Under the pieces are notes generated by a model. That model saw only the letters and a program-made list of their open reading frames with translations, was not told the origin of the DNA and made no database searches. The translations under genes were made by a program, and so were the position numbers. Shown piece after piece: positions 1 to 5,642 of a DNA stretch of 18,957 nt (position 1 is its first letter; every line of letters begins with the position of its first letter). The stretch covers positions 1 to 18,957 of the forward strand of contig NZ_MXAN01000039.1 of NCBI RefSeq assembly GCF_002027545.1. The letters run 5' to 3'. The stretch comes from Moraxella lacunata. GTDB taxonomy: Bacteria > Pseudomonadota > Gammaproteobacteria > Pseudomonadales > Moraxellaceae.

Positions 1-393
1 TTTGGAAAGAGGTCTAATGTCAAAATACCTGATATAGAAAGTAATGGTTTTGCTCTATCTATTGGTAAAAATCTCATTACAAGCAGTCTGTTTAGCTTGG
101 TAAAAGATACGATTATTTGCATTGATGACTTGGAAAGAAAATCTGACAACCTTGATATAAAAGACATCATGGGGTTGATTAATCATCTTAAAACCGAGAA
201 AAACTGTAAAGTGGTTGTGATTTTACACCAAGATAAAACAGATAACCAATTTCAAGAATACAAGGAAAAAGTATTTGATGAAATTGTGCATTTAACAGAA
301 AATTTTTCTATCATTAAAACTATTATTGATGACAATGAAATCATTAAATCTCTTTCCAAACTAAAAATAAACCCTTATAAGTATTGGGGTTGA
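1..393 (+). pseudogene. KAP-like P-loop NTPase, N-terminal part (5' end outside window), cut by repeat
   Basis: The frame is open from base 1 with no start codon needed, so the gene begins upstream. Native sequence runs to about base 345; the last 15 or so codons, ending at the stop at 391-393, come from the inserted repeat. A hydrophobic strand followed by acidic residues (TIICIDDLERKS, encoded around 109-144) matches the Walker B region of KAP-type/STAND P-loop ATPases. It is followed by a helix and a second strand (KVVVILHQDK) as expected for the next core strand of the fold. The Walker A loop must lie upstream. Deleting 346-439 joins this frame to the one that continues at 440, so both pieces were one gene. 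Base composition is much more AT-rich than the purine genes next door, which suggests acquired DNA. Such ATPases often occur in phage-defence loci, but that role is not shown here. The family call rests on the Walker B region only. Confidence 0.7.
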
Positions 394-436
394 AGTTTTT
401 AAAAATCCATAAAAATCAGGGTTTGGAAAGAAGTCT
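346..436 (-). mobile_element. 91-bp MITE-like element, copy 1
   Basis: In reverse complement this is identical over 91 bp to copy 2. The ends are imperfect inverted repeats (AGACTTCTTTCCAAAC and, inverted, AAATCTCTTTCCAAAC; 13 of 16 match). It is flanked by ATT at 343-345 and ATT at 437-439, read as a 3-bp target duplication. It is inserted inside the NTPase gene. No coding capacity; it must be mobilised in trans if it is a MITE. Confidence 0.88.
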
Positions 437-439
437 ATT

Positions 440-1510
440 GATATTTATGAAGAATTTTATCAAAAATTAGCGGTTAAAAACATACGCTTTTATGAAAGAG
501 TCAAACGAGATTATCAAGAAATTATAGAATCGGTTGATGATTTAAGCTTGTCAAGCAAAGACAGCATATTGAGAAACCTACTTATTGTCAGACTTGCTGA
601 CTTAATAAAACCCGAGATACCTTGTGAGAATAAGGATAATAATTTTGTATTTGATTTGAAATACCTGTTAAATTTTGAACCTTATAATATTTCTGACGAT
701 TCTTTGGTAGATACAATAAATTCACTAGAATATTTTTTTAAGAACTTTATTGATTTTGGTGATTTGAGCGATTGGATTAAAGTAATAACAGAAAACATTT
801 TTAATTACAATATTGATGATAAATTTATAAAAGAACTGATTGAACAAGATAAAATTTCAGAAGAAAGAATACAAACCATCAAGCACCATAAATCACTAGT
901 ATCAAAACTGCATAATCTTGATACAGATGCTAATTTTACCCAAGATTTTTATGATTCATCAGTTAAAGTAATTAAATACGAGCATTTTAATAATCTAAGT
1001 TTTTATTATAAAGTGATAGCACTATATAATCAGACATTAGCAAAATCTTTTAAAGAACAAGTAGAAGATCACATTATAAAGACCTTTGAGGATAGTAAGG
1101 AAAAACTAGATTTGGGCAACTTCTACCCTTTTAAAGTAGCTGAAGATGATGTTTTTAAAGATTTTGTTAAAGAGCAAATTGAAAATTATGTCTTAAAAAT
1201 AGATTTTAAAGATTTCTTTTTAAACCCCAACAATCAACGCAATAATGATGATGTTAAGAAAGCTGTAAATGAGATAACAAAAGATGATTTGCGTGATGTA
1301 ATATGGTCAGATTTAGGAGATTATTTTCGGGAAAGAAAGCATTTGTTAGAATCCATTGTACAACACAGTCTTTTTTCAAAACAAAAAAGCGAAGAAGTTC
1401 GCCAATGGATATTGGAATTGTTGGATGAGAACATCAAAGAAAATCCCAATAATGAAATCGCTGTTAAATTACTGTTGCAGGACACCGAGAATTTAACTAA
1501 ATTTACATGA
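440..1510 (+). pseudogene. KAP-like P-loop NTPase, C-terminal part, downstream of repeat insertion
   Basis: Continuation of the NTPase gene after the repeat. The coding frame can be read from base 440 (DIYEEFYQKL), in frame with the upstream fragment once the element and one ATT are removed. About 356 residues remain. The only plausible internal start is a TTG at 548, giving 320 residues, with no good ribosome-binding site. Translation of this fragment is therefore doubtful. The region is charged, Lys/Asp/Glu-rich and predicted mainly alpha-helical, with no recognisable catalytic motif or membrane segment. That fits the helical C-terminal part of KAP/STAND-type ATPases, but I do not recognise a named domain. 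It is very AT-rich, like the N-terminal part. A G+C hairpin with a short T-run follows the stop. Confidence 0.6.
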
Positions 1511-1573
1511 CAGATTAGACAATTCCAAAATGGCGGTCAAACGGTCGCCTTTTAATTCATCATCCATTTTCAT
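1493..1573 (-). other. 26-codon minus-strand open frame after purN, possible gene remnant
   Basis: Just 4 bases after the purN stop an ATG opens a frame beginning MKMDDELKGDRLTAILELSN. It ends at 1493, inside the 3' end of the oppositely oriented NTPase gene. The N-terminal 20 residues have the composition of a real protein start, after which it runs into the AT-rich block. It may be the truncated first codons of a gene that once followed purN, cut by arrival of the NTPase DNA, or it may be chance. No ribosome-binding site better than AGAG is visible. Confidence 0.25.
1532..1553 (+). terminator. possible terminator after NTPase gene
   Basis: GGCGGTC, loop AAAC, GGTCGCC (seven pairs, two of them G-U), then four T. 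It lies 22 bases after the NTPase stop. It overlaps a short minus-strand open frame that could be a gene remnant, so it may be fortuitous. Confidence 0.4.
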
Positions 1574-1577
1574 CGCT

Positions 1578-2219
1578 CTAATTTCCCCAAAACCGATACA
1601 CATCACTCACATCCTCCACATCTATCACGCCACGGGCGATAAAATCTATCGTGCGTGGCAGAAGCTGATGTTCTAGGGCATGAACTTTGTTTTGTAAGGT
1701 GGCAGGCGTGTCATTGGGGTGGACTTCTAGCACCGCTTGGCTAAGGATTTGCCCTGCATCAAGCTCTGCCGTTACCAAATGCACCGAACAACCATGATAC
1801 CGCTCGCCTGACTTTAATACTCGCTCGTGCGTGTCTAGTCCCTTATAGGCAGGGAGTAGGGACGGGTGCAGGTTTATCATGGGGGCGTTTAGCTCGTCTT
1901 TTACGCCATTGATAAATAATGGCGTTAGGATTTTCATAAAGCCCGCCAGCACCACCAAATCCACACCCAACGGCTTTAATACATCAAGGGCAAGCCGTTC
2001 AAATTCAGCTCGTTTATAGGTTTTGCCTTGTTCGTTTTTGTCAATGACAAAGGCAGGGATATTGGCATTTTTGGCACGAGTTAGGGCATAAGCGTCTGCT
2101 TTATTGCTGACGACAGCGACAATGTCAATGGGCAGTTTGCCTGCTTGCATTTTGTCAATCAAAACTTGTAGGTTTGAGCCATTGCCAGAGACTAGGACGG
2201 CGATTTTTAATGTTTTCAT
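1578..2219 (-). CDS. purN: phosphoribosylglycinamide formyltransferase (GAR transformylase)
   Basis: Transfers a formyl group from 10-formyltetrahydrofolate to GAR in step 3 of de novo purine synthesis, in the cytoplasm. Family hallmarks are visible: the N-terminal strand and phosphate-binding loop (AVLVSGNGSNLQ), the GFMKIL segment, the NLHPSLLPAYKG segment with the catalytic Asn and His, and GCSVHLVTAELDAGQIL with the catalytic Asp. With the ATG at 2219 the protein is 213 residues, matching the usual length of about 212. The frame stays open to a TTG at 2237 that would add six residues (MNVLAN), but those bases are the last codons of the vapC frame, so ATG is preferred. The reconstructed vapC stop TAA (2221-2223) is one base from this ATG. 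This suggests translational coupling and explains the lack of a clear Shine-Dalgarno. purM lies upstream on the same strand, separated by three genes. Confidence 0.95.
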   Translation of the reverse strand: MKTLKIAVLVSGNGSNLQVLIDKMQAGKLPIDIVAVVSNKADAYALTRAKNANIPAFVIDKNEQGKTYKRAEFERLALDVLKPLGVDLVVLAGFMKILTPLFINGVKDELNAPMINLHPSLLPAYKGLDTHERVLKSGERYHGCSVHLVTAELDAGQILSQAVLEVHPNDTPATLQNKVHALEHQLLPRTIDFIARGVIDVEDVSDVYRFWGN

Positions 2220-2220
2220 A

Positions 2221-2704
2221 TTAGCTAATACATTCAATGGGATATTTTACAATTTCACTATCCACCGTTAATACCGTTAAATGTTCGCACATGGCTTGGC
2301 TGATAATCATACGGTCAAAGGGGTCTTTGTGATGAAATTCAAGGGTTTGTAGGTTTAGAATATGCGTTTGGGTAATTGGAAGGATTTCATAAATCCCTTT
2401 ATCTTGAATGATTTTTAAGGCACTTGATAAACTTGGCTTTAATTAGACTTCTTTCCAAACCCTGATTTTTATGGATTTTTAAAAACTTCAACCCCAATAC
2501 TTATAAGGGTTTATTTTTAGTTTGGAAAGAGATTTATTGTAATTTATCAAGCTGAATTTTAATTTGCATTTCCCAAATGCTTGCCATACTCAAATAAAAA
2601 GTATGATGATTTTGAGATAAAATTCTTTTAATGCTATTTGGGATTTTGTTCGGTTCTTGATTTGCCCAAATAAAAATTTGCGTATCTAATAAATATTTTG
2701 CCAT
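2221..2704 (-). pseudogene. vapC: VapC-type PIN-domain toxin, interrupted by repeat copy 2
   Basis: PIN-domain ribonuclease toxin of a type II toxin-antitoxin pair, now broken. The start ATG at 2704 overlaps the antitoxin stop (TAATG); a longer start at 2725 would run into the antitoxin and lacks support. The N-terminal part (MAKYLLDTQIFIWANQ, with the first PIN Asp at position 7, and SIWEMQIK with Glu45) is read until Gln56, then a stop lies at the repeat junction. Removing bases 2442-2535 (or equally 2445-2538), that is the element and one 3-bp duplication, rejoins the frame as KLQ–LKPS. This gives a 129-residue protein whose C-terminal half carries the other conserved acidic cluster (HHKDPFDRMIISQAM, then TVDSEI). 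As it stands only a 56-residue stub without the C-terminal acidic residues can be made, so toxin activity should be lost. Confidence 0.88.
2445..2535 (+). mobile_element. 91-bp MITE-like element, copy 2
   Basis: Begins AGACTTCTTTCCAAAC and ends GTTTGGAAAGAGATTT. Flanks are ATT at 2442-2444 and ATT at 2536-2538. Identical to copy 1 in opposite orientation. It splits vapC on the other strand. An internal ACCC/GGGT hairpin followed by TTATTTTTA could weakly terminate transcription. Confidence 0.9.
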
Positions 2705-2937
2705 TACGCATCTTTTCCAAGCCAAAATTCATCGCCCAAATCATCATTAAAATCATCGGACATATAAACTTCATCAAATAATTGAATATCGAGCGGTGCT
2801 AATTTTTTCTTTGATTGCATGATATTTTGATTTTTTAAAAAATCAATCACAGAAAAACGCTCTTCATTTGTCAATTCTTGCAACATTGGTAATATCGCTT
2901 GTACTTTTGGCGATAATGCTGCATTAGAAGTTTGCAT
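2704..2937 (-). CDS. vapB: VapB-like antitoxin, partner of the broken vapC
   Basis: A 77-residue protein directly upstream of the PIN toxin, with its TAA overlapping the toxin ATG by one base. This is the classic antitoxin-toxin arrangement. The N-terminal half is helical (SPKVQAILPMLQELTNEERFSV, read over residues 9-30), and the C-terminal third is acidic (DEVYMSDDFNDDLGDEF), as expected of a tail that wraps a toxin. No obvious AbrB or ribbon-helix-helix signature is seen, so the antitoxin family is uncertain and the name rests on position. AAAGGA lies about 6 bases before the ATG. With the toxin interrupted this is an orphan antitoxin, still likely co-transcribed with purN. Confidence 0.75.
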   Translation of the reverse strand: MQTSNAALSPKVQAILPMLQELTNEERFSVIDFLKNQNIMQSKKKLAPLDIQLFDEVYMSDDFNDDLGDEFWLGKDA

Positions 2938-2967
2938 AAAGTATCCTTTTTAAATACGATAAAATTA

Positions 2968-3339
2968 TCACTCTGGACAATCAAACCCAGTTAGTTGATT
3001 ATTGGTAAAATCTGCCGTAACCGTACCAGCATCTGCCTTATAGGCTTGCCAAGTGAGTGTATCTTGATGTTGAAAATTAGGCTCTTTGGGTTTGCCAAGC
3101 CAAAATATTACCGTCTCTTTGTCCATACCCAGTTCTATTTTATGGCAATAATGACCTGCAAGCCAACGCCAATCATCAACGCAAGTATTGTCTTTTATAC
3201 ATTGTTTCATGCTATTTAGGCGATAGCATTTTGATTTCACGCTACCCCACTTACCGCCCAAATCTTCACAAATTTGTCTTTGCTGTGTGCCTGTACAAGC
3301 TACCAATAAGATTACACAGATTAAAATAATTAGTCGCAT
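2968..3339 (-). CDS. small lipoprotein, SmpA/OmlA-like C-terminal region
   Basis: 123 residues. A short hydrophobic signal (MRLIILICVILLVAC) ends in a lipobox, LVAC, placing the acylated Cys at position 15, so it is probably anchored in a membrane facing the periplasm. The mature part has several Cys (CEDLGGKW, KCYR, QCIKDNTC, YCHK) that may form disulfides. The stretch ELGMDKETVIFWLGKP followed by TWQAYKADAGTVTADFTNNQL resembles the BamE/SmpA/OmlA fold, where 'G-x-x-x-x-V...lGkP' opens the domain. That similarity is by eye only. AAAGGA precedes the ATG. It lies 78 bp after purM behind a strong inverted repeat and 30 bp before vapB. Its role is unknown. Confidence 0.8.
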   Translation of the reverse strand: MRLIILICVILLVACTGTQQRQICEDLGGKWGSVKSKCYRLNSMKQCIKDNTCVDDWRWLAGHYCHKIELGMDKETVIFWLGKPKEPNFQHQDTLTWQAYKADAGTVTADFTNNQLTGFDCPE

Positions 3340-3350
3340 TGCAGTCCTTT

Positions 3351-3390
3351 TAAATTGGGTTTATCTTTGTGAAACAATAAACCCAATTTA
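3351..3390 (-). terminator. 14-bp perfect inverted repeat after purM
   Basis: TAAATTGGGTTTAT and ATAAACCCAATTTA with a 12-base loop, 28 bases after the purM stop. The stem is A+T-rich at its ends and not followed by a long U-tract. It is best read as a terminator or mRNA-end stabiliser between purM and the lipoprotein gene. Confidence 0.6.
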
Positions 3391-3417
3391 CCAATCATTT
3401 AAAAATAAATTTAACCT

Positions 3418-4461
3418 TTAAATATAAACCACCGCTTTATCGGCACGCTCTACGATTTGCCCGATTTGCCAAGCGGTTTCACCTTGTGCGGTCAAAAATG
3501 CCAAAGTTTCGTCTTTTTTGTCGGCAGGGATGACAATCACAAAGCCCACGCCACAGTTAAAGGTACGCACCATTTCGCTTTGGGCAATGTTGCCTGCTTG
3601 TTGTAGCCAGTTAAAAACGGCAGGAAACTCCCAAGTGGCGAGATTAATCTCGGCAGATAAATCATCGGGCAACACACGGGGTAAGTTTTCAGTCAGACCG
3701 CCACCTGTGATGTGTGCCATGGCGTGAATGTTTGCATTGCCAAGCTGTTTTTGCAGGGCATGTACCGACTTGACATAAATGCAAGTGGGTTTCATCAGAG
3801 CATCCGCCAAAGTCTCGCCATCGCCCAGCGTGTGAGTATTAATGTCCACACCCGACACATCAATCACTTTTCGCACCAGTGAATAACCGTTAGAATGCAC
3901 GCCAGAGCTTGCCAGAGCAATCAGCACATCACCTTTTTGGACGTTTGCCCCTGTGATGACTTCATCTTCTTCAACCACACCCACACAAAAACCCGCCAGG
4001 TCATAATCTTCGTCTTGATACATACCAGGCATTTCGGCGGTCTCACCACCGATTAAAGCACAATTTGACAGTTTACAACCATCGCCAATACCCTTAATAA
4101 CCATCTCGGCAACATCCACATCAAGTTTACCTGTGGCATAATAATCCAAGAAAAATAATGGCTCAGCACCGCACACAAGTAAATCATTGACACACATTGC
4201 CACAAGGTCTTGACCGATGGTTTCATGGCGATTTAGGTCTAAGGCAAGTTTTAGTTTGGTGCCGACACCGTCTGTACCAGAGACAAGTAAGGGCGACTTG
4301 TAGCCTTGTGGAATGCGACACAATGCCCCAAATCCACCAAGACCGCCCACCACTTCGGGGCGTGTCGTGGCTTTGGCGACAGATTTGATGCGCCCAACAA
4401 GGGTCTCGCCTGCGTCAATATCCACGCCTGCGTCTTTGTAGCTTAGAGAATGAGAAGTCAT
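3418..4461 (-). CDS. purM: phosphoribosylformylglycinamidine cyclo-ligase (AIR synthetase)
   Basis: ATP-dependent ring closure of FGAM to AIR, step 5 of purine synthesis, in the cytoplasm. The PurM family pattern is clear: [11 protein letters not shown] at the N terminus, the [13 protein letters not shown] phosphate-binding segment, [47 protein letters not shown] and [16 protein letters not shown]. With the ATG at 4461 the protein is 347 residues, the family's usual size. The frame is open to 4569, but those 36 extra codons cover the promoter and are not protein-like. AGGAA lies 6-7 bases before this ATG, and a TATAAT box on the same strand sits 34 bases before it. In many gammaproteobacteria purM and purN are adjacent; here a lipoprotein and a toxin-antitoxin pair lie between them. 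Confidence 0.96.
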   Translation of the reverse strand: MTSHSLSYKDAGVDIDAGETLVGRIKSVAKATTRPEVVGGLGGFGALCRIPQGYKSPLLVSGTDGVGTKLKLALDLNRHETIGQDLVAMCVNDLLVCGAEPLFFLDYYATGKLDVDVAEMVIKGIGDGCKLSNCALIGGETAEMPGMYQDEDYDLAGFCVGVVEEDEVITGANVQKGDVLIALASSGVHSNGYSLVRKVIDVSGVDINTHTLGDGETLADALMKPTCIYVKSVHALQKQLGNANIHAMAHITGGGLTENLPRVLPDDLSAEINLATWEFPAVFNWLQQAGNIAQSEMVRTFNCGVGFVIVIPADKKDETLAFLTAQGETAWQIGQIVERADKAVVYI

Positions 4462-4494
4462 GAGGGTTCCTATTGAGTCAAAATAAATTGTCTT

Positions 4495-4500
4495 ATTATA
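4495..4500 (-). promoter_or_regulatory. -10 box of the purM promoter
   Basis: Perfect TATAAT on the minus strand, 34 bases before the purM ATG. The -35 region 17 bases upstream (CTATCA) is poor. The leader would be about 27 nt. Confidence 0.55.
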
Positions 4501-4569
4501 GCAAAAATTGGGGCAGATGATAGCCTTTCGGGCGATATTTGTGATTTTTATAAAAATGCAAAAAAGCAC

Positions 4570-4598
4570 TTTACTAAACGTACTTTATCAAGTATAAT
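4570..4598 (+). promoter_or_regulatory. tRNA promoter
   Basis: TTTACT at 4570-4575, 17-base spacer, TATAAT at 4593-4598, placing the start a few bases before the tRNA 5' end at 4613. Confidence 0.7.
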
Positions 4599-4612
4599 CA
4601 TCGCTGTTTTTC

Positions 4613-4689
4613 GGGCCTATAGCTCAGTTGGTTAGAGCAGAGGACTCATAATCCTTTGGTCGCAGGTTCAAGTCCTGCTGGGCCTACCA
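4613..4689 (+). tRNA. tRNA with CAU anticodon (tRNA-Met, or tRNA-Ile2)
   Basis: A 77-nt cloverleaf: acceptor GGGCCTA against TGGGCCT, D-arm GCTC/GAGC, anticodon stem AGGA/TCCT with loop CTCATAA (anticodon 4647-4649), T-arm GCAGG-TTCAAGT-CCTGC, discriminator A and encoded CCA. The acceptor closes with G1·U72. A CAU anticodon is shared by initiator Met, elongator Met and Ile2 (C34 becomes lysidine through TilS). The body (GGACTCATAATCC, TTGGTCG) resembles Ile2 tRNAs of related bacteria, and initiator features (three G-C pairs at the base of the anticodon stem) are absent. Automatic annotation would probably say tRNA-Met. Confidence 0.95.
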
Positions 4690-4715
4690 TATTAAATACT
4701 ATAATTTAAAAAATT

Positions 4716-4745
4716 AAGGGTTTGTTAATAAACAAACCCTTTTTT
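4716..4745 (+). terminator. tRNA terminator, probably bidirectional
   Basis: AAGGGTTTGTT, loop AATA, AACAAACCCTT, then a T-run: an 11-bp perfect stem. On the other strand it is followed by a T-rich stretch, so it may also end the 4831-5334 minus-strand gene. Confidence 0.85.
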
Positions 4746-4830
4746 ATTACCTACTTATAATAACAATTTTATAAAAATAAGGTTGTCATCCAAGTCCTCC
4801 CAAATCCACTTTAATCCGTGCAATCTACCT

Positions 4831-5334
4831 TCACTGCTCCGAATCAAAGATATTGCATTTGACAGCAGACACCAAAAACGCCCCCAACAGCGTAACATCA
4901 TCTGAAAATACCTGTTCTATCATGTTTGAATCAAAATATTTATCCGTCACCGCTCGATATTTCTCATACTTCCCTGTGGGATATTTGTCAAAATCAAACA
5001 TTTTATCCAAATCGTCTATATCATCCATATTGCCAAACTCCACCCATGCAATCATGTCCTGACCCAATGATGTGTCAAAAAACTCATCCATGAGTGGTAG
5101 TTCATCTTTGGTCAAGGCGGTATTTACATAGTTTTCCGCCAGACTCTTGGTTTGTGAGGTGACGATATCTATGGCACACGCCTGCTTGGCGGTATCATGT
5201 TCTTGCAAACTATCCATGATCGAATAAGTTATTATTTTATCAAAAATAGATTTGGTAAAATTGGCAGTCGCCCCAACATAAGCAGTCGCCTGCATGGATA
5301 ATGCAAGGCATATGCCCAATAGGTATTTTTTCAT
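4831..5334 (-). CDS. exported protein of unknown function, DUF2059-like
   Basis: 167 residues with a Sec signal peptide (MKKYLLGICLALSMQATA, likely cleaved before YVG), so the product should be periplasmic. The mature part is helical and acidic. The segment ALTKDELPLMDEFFDTSLGQDM resembles the DUF2059 pattern, in which an acidic helix 'ELxxxxxFfxSxxGq' follows an upstream helical half. That is a by-eye resemblance, not proof. Two Cys remain (KQACAID and VKCNIF), spaced to form one disulfide. AGGAG lies 6 bases before the ATG. A repeat copy sits about 50 bases upstream and may have altered its promoter. The tRNA terminator lies about 85 bases after the stop. Confidence 0.75.
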   Translation of the reverse strand: MKKYLLGICLALSMQATAYVGATANFTKSIFDKIITYSIMDSLQEHDTAKQACAIDIVTSQTKSLAENYVNTALTKDELPLMDEFFDTSLGQDMIAWVEFGNMDDIDDLDKMFDFDKYPTGKYEKYRAVTDKYFDSNMIEQVFSDDVTLLGAFLVSAVKCNIFDSEQ

Positions 5335-5385
5335 GAGATACTCCTAATTTGCAGTTTTACTTCAATCTCAACCCAAAATATGATT

Positions 5386-5476
5386 AGACTTCTTTCCAAA
5401 CCCTGATTTTTGTAGATTTTTAAAAACTTCAACCCCAATACTTACAAGGGTTTATTTTTAGTTTGGAAAGAGATTT
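5386..5476 (+). mobile_element. 91-bp MITE-like element, copy 3
   Basis: Same ends and length as copies 1 and 2, with three internal substitutions. Flanked by ATT at 5383-5385 and ATT at 5477-5479. Intergenic, 51 bases upstream of the 4831-5334 minus-strand gene. Confidence 0.9.
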
Positions 5477-5479
5477 ATT

Positions 5480-5601
5480 GAGTAATTTTGGATAGTAAGG
5501 GAGAATCCATTCACTCTTGATAACTCAATGGCTTATATCAAATTGAGAATGGTATATTTTGCTATCATAACACAAAACATTGATAAGAAAAATACCCAAA
5601 C
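5480..5601. other. intergenic stretch between repeat copy 3 and the clpB terminator
   Basis: AT-rich, with no open frame of substance. It holds one small inverted repeat (CTCAAT 5524-5529, ATTGAG 5542-5547). Nothing else recognised. Confidence 0.5.
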
Positions 5602-5629
5602 AAAAAGGGCGGAATTATCCACCCTTTTT
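5602..5629 (-). terminator. clpB terminator
   Basis: AAAAAGGG-C-GG, loop AATTAT, CC-A-CCCTTTTT: ten pairs with one mismatch, 14 bases past the clpB stop. U-runs occur on both strands, so it could act in either direction. Confidence 0.8.
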
Positions 5630-5642
5630 ATCCTTACAAAAC

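Noticed and set aside
343..439. TA dinucleotide target duplication (IS630-like) for the repeat
   Set aside because: TA is also present on both sides of every copy, but removing element plus TA leaves a TAA stop in vapC, whereas the 3-bp AAT/ATT model restores both broken genes and fits all four copies.
2220..2237. TTG start for purN six codons upstream
   Set aside because: Those bases are the last codons and stop of vapC; the ATG at 2219 gives the usual PurN length and N terminus.
4462..4569. 36-residue N-terminal extension of PurM
   Set aside because: It covers the TATAAT promoter, lacks family similarity, and a good Shine-Dalgarno precedes the ATG at 4461.
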